Positions 12,474-24,684 of a stretch of DNA of 64,000 nucleotides are shown one piece after another. The position numbers were made by a program, and so were the translations under genes. Origin of the DNA: Chara braunii (Eukaryota; Streptophyta; Charophyceae; Charales; Characeae). The notes under the pieces are model-generated. The model did no database searches, had not been told where the DNA came from, and saw only the letters and a list, made by a program, of their open reading frames with translations. Position 1 is the first letter of the stretch. Every line of letters starts with the position of its first letter. Location of the stretch: the NCBI GenBank assembly GCA_003427395.1, contig BFEA01000034.1:2342584-2406583 (forward strand). Direction: 5' to 3'.

Positions 12474-13236
12474 TGTTGAGCGCATCGGTCCGATACTGCA
12501 CAAGGCAGCGCGGTACCCTCCCGACCACGTCACACAGGAGTTGGTCTAATCCTCGTCGCGAATATACATGGAGTTTCCTCAAGCCGCTCCGGCCGAGTGC
12601 GCCAGCCATACCTCTAGCGAGCCCCTACGACAGGATAAGGCCTACGCGAGGCACGACTTACCTTCACCTTACGGGAGCTGTCACCTCCCTTCGGTGGGTG
12701 TATCCCTGCCGAGCTACCAGTCCACAGTACGAATGCTAATCAGTTGCAATCGCAGAGGTGGACCAGCCGAGGTTGTTTCTCGTTCCCTGTAGTATAGGGG
12801 GTACGTGCGGTATTACGCCTCTATCGAACCCGCACGCGAACCGGCATCTTGAGGGGCTGAAGTCCCAAGTGCGACGCGTCGCCGGTCGACTAGGACGCAT
12901 CCCACACGTCATGCGCACACCACTATAATGAATCATAAAAATAAAACGCACACACACACATATATACATATACTGAACGACACTAAACAAACAACGAGAC
13001 AACACTCCTAGTCCCTTAGTAGTCATCCCACAACTTTCGGATGCGGAAATCGGATAGGCATCGCGCGCGAGATTGAGTATAAAATCGCGTGGATGCAGGG
13101 CTAACTCATATCGATTCGCAATGCAAGCGTACGCAAGCGATCGCAATGATGGCGTACTATGTAGTACCCGTACTCATGCGGTCCTCGTTAATCTCGAGGG
13201 TCGCATTCGACACTCAAGTGTCGGTTGACACAACCG
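12474..13236 (-). mobile_element. LTR 3'-end fragment, minus strand
   Basis: Begins TGTTGAGCGCATCGGTCC, the reverse complement of the LTR 3' terminus seen at 46723 and 59555, and stays homologous through the tRNA-like A/B-box module (about 12825-12905) to the GACACTCAAGTGTC palindrome near 13210. After that, homology to the other copies stops. It faces the forward LTR that ends at 12286, so two LTR pieces are joined head to head here. Confidence 0.65.
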
Positions 13237-16104
13237 GTGAACGTACGGTATCTATCCCGAACCTCGAAAAGAACCAGAATATGCAACAACATTCCGTCAT
13301 AGTACAAAACCTGCACCAAACCAGGGCGGCCATACCCTTACCAAAGTTGAACTAGTTTCCGCACTGTACCAATCATGTCGCCGCGACCCAACATCGGTCC
13401 CACTCACTCAATAACACTCGGTCATCGTGGTAGTAGTAATCAAGTCCATCGGGAAAGTCAAAGAAACTCATACGGATCGGCGGACAGTAGGTAAATAACC
13501 GATTTTTTTAACAAATTTCCCTCAAAATTTAATCCCGTCAAAATTTAATCAAACAATAAATAATCATTTGTTTTTGTTCTTTTTATTATTATTATTATTA
13601 TTTTTCATTTCTAATTTTTTGATTGGAATAAACGATAATTACAGACAATCTCATCAAGGACACACCCTGATGAATCATAATTAAATAATAAATATTCATT
13701 TGTTTTCTTCCTTTTTGTTATTTTAAATTATTTTTCTCAATTTTAATTTTATTGTTGAAATTAGTAAAAATCGTGGGTTCATTCCATCGTCAATCGCTCA
13801 GTGTAAAAAGGACGCGCCGATGCCTACTACCGCACCTCCGTATTGTGGTCGGCTGCTTCTGGAGCAACCTCGGAGCGGACGAAAATGATAGGTGCTAGGC
13901 GCGGCAGGTGCGGGCGTTCCTCTTGTTAATGTTGTCAGTTTTAATAGTCGACGGGGAAAATTTTAGGGATCCTTTTCCGACCCCCAATTTCTTCCGATGA
14001 GTCTAATGAAAGTCCCAGTCGATTCCTCCCTAGGCTTTCAGCCCAAGCCCCAATTCGTTGTATTTCGGGTGGCCGACTGGTCTGCGACCGCCCGACACCG
14101 TTTCAAATCATTTAACCACCTTCCACTTTTAAAGGGGGGTCACTCATAAAATCTCACAACCACCTCCCACATGGAGGAAGTCAACAATAAATTATAACCA
14201 CCTCCCACATGGAAGGGAGTCAATCATAAAATACTCATTACCGAAAGATCAACTTTTGGATCCTCATCTCAACTCAACAACTAACATTTGGCATGGACAA
14301 GCTTTTGAGTCTCAAAAGACTCATAGATCCTATGAGATTTTCACACATTTTCACCAAACAAACTGTGCTTATCTTTTTTATACTCGAGCCTATTGTCTGT
14401 ACATAGGCAGATTGAGCGAGTATGCCAAAGACTAGACAGTTTACACATTTCACATTCACGAAAACGCACGAGATGCATCTAGTACACCTCTAACACAAAA
14501 AATCATCACACATCAAGATAAGTTCATACATATGAGAGTGGTTGTGATCGTCGGACAAAGAGGTAGTCTATGATTTTTATTACGTATAGGGTCAGAATAT
14601 CTCAACTCATAGGAACAAAAATAGTATTAAGGACACACATATACTCAGAGTTGAACAACCTTAAATAAAAAATAAATCCGGATAATCACTATGTCACCAA
14701 TATACTCAACGTTGGGAAAAGTCCCAATTCAAAAAAAAATCAGGGATGATCATAATATCACTAGGTATCGCACAAAAGTGGCACGGCCTCAATAATCGTA
14801 ATTGGAAAATTGTCACAATCAGAACAATATCGCAGACGTCTGCTTAAAGAATAATTTTTACTCTCAACTCGTAGATCGTATATATTTTTAAGTACAAAAT
14901 AACAGCAATAATATATTGTTATGTTATATATCATAATGGAGAAAGAATAACCATGAATAAATAATGATGTCATGATCAACTGAATTTTTCCAACCATGAA
15001 GGCTTTCAAATGCAACAATAATAAAAGTATTATATTATACTTCCCCAGACTTTAATAAAATTATATTGTGTCGAGGGGCAGTGTAATCCTTTCTCAAACG
15101 TATAACATCTTATTCCTAAGCCCCGATCAAGGATCAAGCCTCACTGCATCCCCCTCCGATTCCAGTACTTGCACCTTGCAGACCCTTGCCGATAAAATAC
15201 ACAACCTCACTATACATACTCCGGGATGTGCTGTCCCTTCGTATGCAGACGAACCCACTTGACACAAAAATAGTTCGGGATTCACCCCTTACCTTTATGT
15301 GGTAGACAATAGTTGCTTCCTTCATAGGTCATGGTCTGACAACGGTCAAACACTTTCCTCTTATTCGGTAGTAATTTAGTCATTTTATCACAGAGGATCA
15401 AATGACAACACCCCACTATGGACCAGGAACCTTGTTCCGGCGTGGGTTTCATTACCACCTACAAGACAAGATTATAATTTCTTCAAAGCCATCTTTCAGG
15501 GGAACAATAACATAGGATTGCAACTTTCTTTAGGGTAGACTCTACACATTGACCATTTTTCTCGCGAAATTCACTTTCCCAAGGAACTGGTCACTCCATT
15601 CACCTTCGAATCCGCATCGGATGTGGATTCCGTGTAACGTTTTTGTCCCCTCTTAAAAGGTCATCCCATGCATAAAGCAAAATGAATATGAATGGATAAC
15701 TCATATCGACTAACTTTATATAAATAGATCCAGAAAGATCATATTTGATAAATAAAAATAAAGTCGGTAGGTTATGTGGCTTGTCACAAATGAATAAGAA
15801 TAACACAAAATGACATTGGGTACATAGTATTACATGAGCCAACACTTAAATAGGCTTTACATAAATGAATGTTGATGCAAATGAAAAAATTTCATAGATA
15901 GGCTCAAAGGGTTACTCCCCAAACGATAAACCCAGGTGCTTAGTTAAATAAAATGCCTACGGCTTCCCCTACAAAAATCTTTTGGTAAGAGACAAATTTT
16001 TCTTCACGATCTAAGCTATTTTCAAGCGCTAGCGTAACATGTCACTGTCGCGACAACTTAGGTAGCTTAGTGGCTGTGTTCAAGTATCAAAGATCCTTGC
16101 TCGG
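13237..16104. other. AT-rich unassigned stretch
   Basis: No coding region is supported. Around 14105-14235 an ACCACCTCCCACATGG phrase and a TCATAAAAT phrase repeat two to three times. The remainder is AT-rich with only short open frames. Confidence 0.45.
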
Positions 16105-16145
16105 GTGAAGACGTTGTCGGGACGGAAACCCTGACAAGGGTATCT
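16105..16145 (+). mobile_element. LTR-start-like fragment
   Basis: TGTCGGGACGG followed by ACCCTGACAAGGGTATC matches the first about 40 bp of the long LTRs (compare 63592), including the terminal hairpin. Sequence after about 16145 diverges from the other copies, so this is either a related LTR subfamily or a truncated copy. Confidence 0.45.
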
Positions 16146-16504
16146 GCCCTATGTTTTCGATGTCGGACAAAGTTCGAATTTTGATAAGTTTGTGAAATTT
16201 GGTCTGACAAAATAAAACATGCTATTAGAATATTCCGACTCGATCGTGATTTTCGGCAAAACCGCTGGGATGTGCGGCTGTGGAAAGATTAAAGCTAGAC
16301 CTATTCTACCTAAGATTATGTCGCGCTAGGAATAAGGCCGCGACACCATCAAGGTAAACAGCCCGATGAATGGGCAACGGCGTGAGCACTGCAAGATCGG
16401 CAGGTCTCCGTGTCGATGGCAGCACGGTTGGCTTTGTGAAAAGGGGACCGACAGACCGATGCCGAGGCCTTCCAAGCGGCGGCGGGCAGAACCTGCTAAG
16501 CCAC

Positions 16505-16660
16505 CAGCCAGCAAGGCCTGCTAGGCTACATGCAGGCGGGGCCTGTAGGCCACAGGCAGGGTAGGCCTGCTAGGCCACAGGCAGGCGGGGCCGGTAGGCC
16601 ACAGGCAAGGTAGGCCTGCTAGACCACAGGCGGGCGGAGCCTGCAAGGGCACAGGCCGGG
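16505..16660. repeat. Hairpin-forming minisatellite
   Basis: About six half-units of GGCCTGCTAGGCCACAGGCA with alternating GGGCCTGTAGGCC variants, period about 22 bp within a 44-bp dimer. Each unit contains GCCTGT facing ACAGGC, so single units can fold into hairpins. No gene is visible. Confidence 0.7.
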
Positions 16661-16717
16661 AAGATACTTGGGCTAGCTCTTCATATTGAAGAGTTGCTCC
16701 TATTCAGTGTGGAACAT

Positions 16718-16940
16718 GAGCTAGCCCAGTAGGTTAACTCAACCGACTCTTACCCAACACGTACCGAGATCGAATCTGACAAATCGCATCTTTAGGTTGA
16801 CTTCTTTTTTTTTGGAGCTGGCCGCCTTGCCAGCTATTGACGCAGTCGATTTCGACCGCCGATCAAGAAGATCGCATGGCCAAGATCGGCCGCACGTTGT
16901 TCAGCAAGGCCCCTGCGCAAGAATGACACGTATAAATCAA
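16718..16940 (+). repeat. tRNA-like plus U6-like composite (SINE-like), copy 1
   Basis: Near 16720-16776 the sequence has Pol III-style boxes: CTAGCCCAGTAGG (A box) and GAGATCGAATC (B box) about 45 bp apart. Downstream at 16867-16881 is AGAAGATCGCATGGCC and at 16908-16940 GGCCCCTGCGCAAG followed by AATGACACG and AAATC, which match the U6 snRNA segments AGAAGATTAGCATGGCC and GGCCCCTGCGCAAGGATGACACGC. The U6 match is split by a 27-bp insertion. The order tRNA-like then U6-like is the same in copies on the other strand at 30298-30516 and 62928-63057. Confidence 0.6.
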
Positions 16941-17063
16941 CAAAAACAAAATAAAGTAAAAAAAAAATAAAAAAATAAACAGCGTCACATGGCGCCTGGA
17001 GATGCTATTGGCGGGACATGTAACTGTAGCCGTTGGCTTATGCCAACGGCTTTATTATTGCAA

Positions 17064-17084
17064 NAAAAAAAAAAAAAAAAAAAA
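17064..17084. repeat. Poly(A) run with an ambiguous base
   Basis: One N followed by about 20 A. It marks a low-quality assembly position. Confidence 0.9.
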
Positions 17085-17216
17085 GTATGAACGGCGCCAG
17101 ATGGCGCATCAGGAGGAAACAGGGACTTATGGTCCTTGAAAAACAGGCGCTGTTTTCAACGGCATCAGACCGTTTTCGTTTCTTTTTGTTTTTTTTTTGT
17201 TCATAGATTTTCTTAG

Positions 17217-17220
<4 letters not shown>

Positions 17221-17262
<42 letters not shown>
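17221..17262. repeat. (TA)n microsatellite
   Basis: About 42 bp of pure TA. It gives a spurious Ile-Tyr frame on the minus strand. Confidence 0.95.
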
Positions 17263-17264
<2 letters not shown>

Positions 17265-17284
17265 TATTCTTTCCTTTTTTCATG

Positions 17285-18392
17285 AACTAATAACTCAGCG
17301 CCCGTTCGTTTTGAAAACAGACAGCTGGGAGCTGTAACGCCTGAACCAGGCACAGGTAGAAAAAGAGAAGGGGGGGAGGGCGACTGTGCCTGATCGTTTC
17401 GTCGGGATTCCATGGACTCATCAGGGAGTTGTAACCCCGACAACCATAAGAAGATGAGCAAAATCGAATGAATCTACCCTAAGGTCATGGTGGTATGCAG
17501 ACGCCTACTCAAGGCGTTGGCACAAGGTGCAGGTAAGATTTTTTTTTTATTATTTTTTTTTTTCCTCTAGTTTTCTCGTTTTCTCCCCCTCCCCATTTGT
17601 AGCCGTTGAGGCTTGACCTAACAAGGAAAACAGGGGATGCTGAAAATGAACAAAACTAAAAACGGTAAAAAAAAAGAAAAGAAAAAAAAAACAACAACAA
17701 CAACGAAAACGAAAATGAGGCAACTGCCAGATCTCGCGGCTCACAGCGTACGCGCGTAGAAAAGGGACTGAGGGAGTTGGCTGAAAAGGGGGAGGGAGGA
17801 AGGACGTGAGAGTTGGGAGGATGAGGTCCTACTCCTCCCAAACTGACAATTGCCCTCCTCGTTTTCAAGGAAGGGCAGACAAAGCAAAAGGAGGAGGGTT
17901 GTTGCATGCAATAGCATGCACCTGGACAAGGTAAAAACCAGGTGCAGTAAAAAGTAGAAAGTTTTTTTCCTCTTCTTTTCTTTATTTTGTGTGAGGATAC
18001 TTGTCCTCACGTGGTGGTACCTCTGGCAGAAGCTGCGAGAGATAACTATCAAACTCCCGTTTTTTAAGGGAGCCTGAAAAATGAAGGGTCATAAAAGGAA
18101 AAGGTTAAGTACAACCTTTTCCCCGATGTATCTGCCCTAGGAAAAGGGTCCAGATACATGAAACTGTAAGGGGTTGTATTTCTCCAACCCCTTGTCAAAA
18201 AAAAAAAAAAAAAACAGATTTGGAAATGGCAGGACCCCAGCTATCTCGTGAGATTCCGAGATAGCTAGGAAAAAGAAAAAATTAAATAAAATGGGGCAGT
18301 TACAGAAACTTCCCCGCACTAAGGTTGTGGTTGTGATGCGACCACAGTCAGCCCTGGATCTTGGCAAGATCAAGGGTTCACTGTGAGCCCAC
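17285..18392. other. Unassigned stretch with LTR-related phrase
   Basis: No gene is supported; minus-strand frames are low-complexity Phe/Leu. The phrase GAGCAAAATCGAATGAATCT at about 17455-17474 also occurs near 62143-62162 and, in reverse, in the 5' part of the forward LTRs (about 41411 and 54267). This suggests a decayed LTR fragment on the minus strand. Confidence 0.4.
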
Positions 18393-18689
18393 TGTCAAGC
18401 GCATCGGTCCGACAGGGGGACCCTCCCGGCCGCGTCACGCAGGATTTGGCAAGACTTGTCGCGGAGATCGTTTTGCCGCTCCGACCGAGTGCACAAGCCG
18501 TACCTCTCACGAGTCCCTACGAAAGGACAAGGTCACGCGAGGCACCACTTTACTTCCACTCGTGGGAGCTGTCACCATCCCTTGAGTGGGCGTATCCCCG
18601 CCGAGCTACTAGACCACATACGAAGGTTTTTCATATGCAATCGCAGAGGTGGCCCAGCCGAGGGCGTTTCTCGTTCGCTGTAGCATAGG

Positions 18690-18800
18690 AGGTACGAGCG
18701 GTCAACGCCCGAATCGAACCCGTACGCGAACCGTCGCTCGAGGGGCTGATCTCTCGAGAGTGATCCTACGTTGGTCGACTAGGTCGGCTATTCTAACCAC
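18690..18800 (-). other. tRNA-like A/B-box module in LTR
   Basis: On the minus strand, CTAGTCGACCAACG resembles a Pol III A box and ACGGGTTCGATTCG contains the B-box word GGTTCGATTC, spaced much as in a tRNA gene. The same module lies near the 3' end of every LTR (12825-12905, 36960-37070, 46300-46385, 59140-59215, and 35911-35930 in part). I see no complete cloverleaf and do not call a tRNA. Confidence 0.4.
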
Positions 18801-20966
18801 GAGACGATACTGGATTAAACGAAACCAAGTTTCACTTGTAAAGCACGCCTAGCCCCTTATTCTCATCCAACCCATAACTCTGCTGAGGGAAGTAGATGAG
18901 TGTCGCACACGAGGCTCAAAATAAATATCACGGCAGCGTGGGCTCTACTACATCGACTAGCAATGCATGTTTACACAAGCAGTCGCAATGATGGAGCGCT
19001 ATGTGGTACCCAAATCCAGGTGGCCCTCATAGGTTTTGAGGGTCACCTTCGACACTCAAGTGTCGGCTGACACGCGTCTCGAGGGGTTGTCCTCTTGACG
19101 TTAGACAATCGCAAGTGCGGTTGCAAGACCTACCCTCTTCTGCATCCTGTGGAGAGGGGTTGAGTAGACAGCCTCAGGGTTGTTGTGGCAATCAGAATCT
19201 TGGCTCTCTTGACATACTCCATCATCTGAGGTATATGGAGAGGTCAAGGGGTTTGACTTTGACGGCTGCCACAGACTCCAACGTCCAACTATGAAAACCC
19301 AAAAAGGAACCGATCGCAGAGGGGAAAAAGAGGCTAGCCCCTTTTTTCTGTCTTCCTAGCCCGTATTCCAATTTGTATAGCTTGGTAGGCATGTCAAATG
19401 GAAAGGGGTTGGTTAGTACGAAGGGTGCGCACGGACAATGCCCTATTCAAACCCATGTGCGAACCAATGTTCGAAACGCTGGAGCCTCATTTGCGGATTC
19501 TTATAGGCTGACTAGGACTAGTACTTCGTCCGCGCAACATTTCACACTACCAAAACTCGGGTCTACTTACCGCAACGTGCTTTTGTCCCTTCTGCTTGAC
19601 CCATAAATGTTCCTGCGAAAGCCCTAAGCGGAGCCCGCGCGCCGGATCGTATAAGACGGTCGTGTGCTCGAGGGAACGCATTTCTTTCAACTATGCGAAT
19701 TTTCACGATCAACTGTCATGGCGATGCTTCATGCGTTACCCACAATTGCTCAACCTCCCCGTAGGTTTTGGCACTGCGCAGGGCACTCAGGTGTAAGACC
19801 ATAATATCACGAAGGGGCAAGCCTTTCGCGATATAGAAAGGCTGAAGGAAAAACCCTTTAGTCCTTGTGGCATTTTTGACCTTTAGGCCAGGTGTCCAGA
19901 AGGGTAAGACATAAGGGCCTAGTGAGTGGGGGGAACCCTTTCGCGCGGGGCCAGAACCTCGGATGTCCTGGACAAGGGCCTCAAATTCCTGGTTCAGGAC
20001 TAACGTCCAACCAATTAAACCAACGAGTAAAGAGGAAGCGTAAGCATGCGGTCGCATAGTCCCGTGAGGGTTATCCGAGCGTACGCCAACTTTGACTATC
20101 AAAATATCAGAACGGGAAGAGGCAATCTCAATTAAACAAAGAGTTATGTGGTAGTTCACTCTCACGACAGTTGTGTGGTTTGCCCATCTGAATCCAAAAC
20201 ATAACCATTCACAAAGACTCAATCGAGATTTCTCCACACATATCAGCGATCATACACAGAGTTCAAACGACATCGCACACACTAAAGGGGTCACATTTTC
20301 AGTCTTTTGCAGCTCACACCCTGCCTTATGCACACAAGCCCAACCTTTTCTCAACCGTTCCTCAACAAAAATACTCAGTCCTTAAGAAATGATCATTTAT
20401 AAAGAATCTGGGTGAAAGCCCAAGAAAACATATAACTCAGCAAGGGTCAAGGCCTTAGGTTGAGGGGCAGAAAAAGCAGGAAAGTTGACTCGTAAACCGA
20501 CCTGTTATGAAATGATTAGAGAAAAATGATCCTTTGTAGAATCAGGCTGAACGAATCAAGCCTTCGGTCGAACTGCGAAAACCTGCATCACAGTACAGGC
20601 CAATAGAACGCCAGTACTATGTTCAAGCCAAGTGGAGAGTACTCTCCAATTCGTAACCTAGCTCATCTACTAAACTTTATGTTCAGTTTCCCTTACTAAT
20701 ACTAAATCACTGAGAATTTAAGCAGCATCTCCCCTATTCAGGGTGGATTTGCCAAGTTCCTCCTAGCTAAAAATATTCTAACTCCTCAAATTCTACGAAA
20801 TTTCGGCAGCGCTTCCCGTAGGAAAAGTGCCTTCGCAGAATTCCTATGAATCCAAAAATGACTAACTCTTTCAGATTTGTAGAAATTTCGGCAGCGCTTC
20901 CCGTAGGAGCAGGAGGCTGCCAAGATTTATACAGAGCTGAAAACAGAAGGACTAAGCAAAGTTATA

Positions 20967-21140
20967 CTTGGGACTAACTTCTGACACTTGCTTGATAGTT
21001 AGGATTGAAGATAGTTTACACGATCCCCTTTCAAAAGATGGTATCGTGAGCTACTTGGGACTAACTTCTGACACTTGCTTGATAGTTAGGATTGAAGATA
21101 GTTTACACGATCCCCTTTCANAAGATGGTATCGTGAGCTA
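20967..21140. repeat. 86-bp exact tandem duplication with N (probable assembly artefact)
   Basis: The segment starting ACTTGGGACTAACTTC at 20967 is repeated with period 86 bp at 21053. The copies match except for one N at 21121. Exact duplication beside an N resembles gap-filling error, as at 56362-56576. Confidence 0.8.
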
Positions 21141-21384
21141 TCGTCAACTCTAACTTCAAGTACGGTCAGTCCTATCTTTATCCCAAACTCTCCCTCCTAT
21201 CATCCATCTCATCTACCTATGGCTCCAACACTTGGTGAGCATCTAAGCAGCTAACCTATCGAAAAAAGCCCCAGAGTGAGAGCCCACAAGCATGCATAAA
21301 CAAACATCTCTCACAATCCCACATTAGTTTGACCCAAGCAGTTCGTTATATCTCTCAGTTCCTTTCTATTTTAAGTCCCCCTTT

Positions 21385-22880
21385 CCTATGGCATATGGTC
21401 AGGCTCACCCTAATTAAAGGGTATGCCCGACCTGCGTAAATAACAGATAAGGTACGCACATCTGGACTACCCCTAGGGTGTGCCCAATATAACATGAACT
21501 GTATACGTAAAGTATATAACCAGACCGCCCTAACCCTAGGGTACGTATGACTTCTGCCTAACTGACAATATGAAGCATAGGATTGGGCTGCCCTAACCCT
21601 AGGGTGTGCCCAGTGTGCCCTAAACAAAATTACATATGGCATAACATTAGACCATCCCTACCCAGGGTAGGCCTAACTTGCCTGAACATACGCATAAACG
21701 ACAAAAAGTTGGACCGCCCTAACCCTAGGGTACGCCTAGTTAGCCATAACAGTTTAAGTTACATAAGGCAATGCGATTAGGCTGCCCTAACCCTAGGGTG
21801 TGCCTGATCTGCCTAAACAAGTACAAAACAACAAAAAGTTGGACCGCCCTAATCCTAAGGTACGTCCAACTCACGAGACATTCACGACAAAGGCATATCG
21901 CTAGGCCGCCCTAACCCTAGGGTACGCCTAGTTAGTTATAACAACAATTAATATGATACAAATACTTACACAAACTTTATGTTTTTCCTTCTCTTGTTAG
22001 GCAGTCGATCGGACCTCTCTAGTTAATGGAACTTCTGGTCCTCCCCTCATGTTTAAAGGGGAAAATAAAAACAAATTTATACTAACTCTCTACTCCGTAA
22101 GTTTATGAGCATACAACTGAACCGCCCTAACCCTAGGGTACGTTCAGTCTGCTCAGATACCTTCTTTTTATTCTTCATCATCTCCTTTTCTTCCTTAGTT
22201 CTACCTGACTTACTGACTGGTTTTCCCTACCCAGGATGCCCGGTCAGTCAGAAGTATAAGTTCAATAATATATATATGATGTTTTGCTGGCTTGTGATGG
22301 GGTGTGAACCGACAGTCTGTAGAGTTTTCCATCTGGTGTGGGTGAGTGATAGTCTACTTTGATTTTGGTTAAGGTAGATTATCATTTACAGTGTAATCAG
22401 TGAGGGGATTCTGCACACTGTTGAGGGTTCAGCCTCCTGATGAGTCGGTGAAACTCCGACGAAACAGTTTGTCACAGCCCCTCGTTTGTTGTCCTCTTCT
22501 CTCTCTCTGCCTACGGTTTACCGGGCAGTTCTGTTTGTGACGATATATATATATATATAAGATTTTATACTTTGGTTGACCAGTTAATTCATGGCTTATG
22601 GCTAAGCCGCCCTAACCCTAGGGTACGCTTAGTCTTATGCCTTTGTCTCCCTCAGAAGAAAACACGCACCTCAAACTCATTAAAAGAACACCAGGAATCT
22701 GAGTCTTCCCTACCAGGGTGTCCGTCCTCCTGTTCAGAAACCCTAAAAAAAAACAGCGACCGATCCATCCTACCCGGGTAGGACCAGCCAAAAAAGGGTA
22801 ATTCACACAGCCCAACAAACATCAATAAAACATAGCACTGAGCCCACATCCACCCGGAGGGGCTCATCCTTGGGTTGACC
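21385..22880. repeat. Covarying hairpin array, core type A (CCCTAACCCTAGGGT)
   Basis: About fourteen units at roughly 60-bp spacing (wider from 22000 on) share the core CGCCCTAACCCTAGGGTACG, itself a partial palindrome. Outer arms vary between units but match within a unit: GTTGGAC/GTCCAAC (21838-21844 with 21864-21870), CTAGGC/GCCTAG (21901-21906 with 21926-21931), ACTGAAC/GTTCAGT (22116-22122 with 22142-22148), CTAAGC/GCTTAG (22602-22607 with 22627-22632), and GATTAGGC/GCCTGATC with a wobble (near 21776-21811). Spacer sequences correspond to those in the core-C array at 38680-39400, so unit order is ancestral while the core differs. Confidence 0.85.
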
Positions 22881-22987
22881 CGGTCAAAACGCATGCAAAA
22901 TGCTTTTCTCCCGCCTTCCCCTAATTCATTCTGTCTGAATTCGCTCAAAGAATATCTGATTTTTCATATATACTTGTTGATTTAACC

Positions 22988-22999
22988 TTTTCAAAGCAT
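22988..22999. repeat. Target-site duplication, left copy
   Basis: TTTTCAAAGCAT, repeated exactly at 25819-25830. It flanks the poly(T)-beginning insert. Confidence 0.7.
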
Positions 23000-23002
23000 G
23001 TG

Positions 23003-23033
<31 letters not shown>

Positions 23034-24647
23034 GGACCCGGTGCCCAAGGCTTGATATTACCAATAATAAGATTGAGGCCGGGGTCCTCACAGTCTACCC
23101 GAAGGATGATGATCCTAATGATACTGATGATACCACAGATAATGATGCTAAAGAGACTAATGATTCAAATATATGAAAAAATATAAAAGATTATGCTATA
23201 TCAACTATTCTGGCCTCCTAATCCTAGAACAACTCCTAGCCCTCCCTGCACCAGAATACTGTACCTCAGAGACAAAACCAAACTACCCAACGCCAACCTT
23301 AGTTGATCTCTTCTCGCCACCTTGCAGCCCGCCCGGGTTCACCACTGGAATGCCTTCCACCCTCAGCAAACCCCAGATCTCTCTACAAGGCCTCACACTT
23401 CTGCCATTTGCAGGTTACAGGGCAACGCCTCAGCTCCGGCCAGCGTCGTTCTGACATCGGCAAACCAAGGGCACAGAACAGAGCAACTCAGTAGATATTA
23501 GTCCAGGTTCAATCATCTTTGAAGTTCTATATTCCGAATTTGGAAGAATACTAGATGCTGTCAAAATTTCAGAACACCAAAAAACTTAATATATCATTAA
23601 TCAGATAATGATACTAATGAATCAAATGATGTGATGATGATGATGATGATGATTTTGATAACGATGAGTATGATGATTAATAAATAGAAAAAATTGCAAA
23701 TATAAAAGACTATGTTATAACAACACTTCTTGCCTCCTAATCCTCGAACCTTCCCAGCCCTCCCTGCACCAGGACATTTCATCTCCGAGACAATACCCTC
23801 CTTACCAATGTCTACCATAGCTGACCTGTTCTCGCCACCTAGACTATCCCTGGCCCCATAGGTTGTCAAGGCAGCCCCCTCGGTTCGCCACTGGATTGCC
23901 TTCCTCCCTGGGCAAATCCCCAGATCTCTCTACAAGGCCTCACACTCCTGCCAAATTGTAGGTTACAGGGCACTGCCCCAACACCGGTCAGTGTCGTTCT
24001 GGCATCGCCAAACCAGGGGCAAAGACAAAGTAACTTTGTAGATATCGGTCCAGATTCAACCATCTCTAAAATCTCATTATCTCGATAAAGGAAGGAGGCC
24101 AGATACCGCCAAGAATTACAACACACCAGAAAGCATGATATAACATGGATGATGATGATGATGATTTTGATGATGAGATGATTCATAAAAAATCCCTACT
24201 CTCCTTCCTTATTCCATTCTCTCAACTCCCCTGTCTATCCCTTTACCCTAATCTGCCCCCGCTGGGATTTGATGCCCAGCCCCAGAAAAGAGTAATCCTC
24301 ATAATCTGCCCATGCCCCCTCCAGGGTTTCACCACCCACCTAATGAAACCCCTGCAGAGCTGGGCTCTCCCCCTCCCCCTCACTAAAATGACATTCGCTT
24401 GGATTTTGTTGATGACGAAGAACAACACGCTGAAGATAAAGATAATGAGGAAGATAATGACGACCCTCTCACCTACTGATGCGAAAGGCGAACAATGTCT
24501 TGAAGAACAATATCTAATAATAAAAACTAATAATGATGATAACACTCATCATCATAATGATGAGTATATGATGACGATAATGCTGATGCTGATGCTGCTG
24601 CTGATGATGATGATGATGATGATGCACCAATGATGATGATGCTCATA

Positions 24648-24684
<37 letters not shown>

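Noticed and set aside
21385-22140. CRISPR array (palindromic repeat about every 60 bp)
   Set aside because: Spacers are conserved between dispersed LTR copies, spacing is uneven, the arms vary with the unit, there are no cas genes, and the context is a eukaryotic LTR.
21385-22640. Interstitial telomere repeat (CCCTAACCCTA)
   Set aside because: The words are not in tandem; they are hairpin cores separated by 40-50 bp of unrelated spacer, and sister arrays have different cores.
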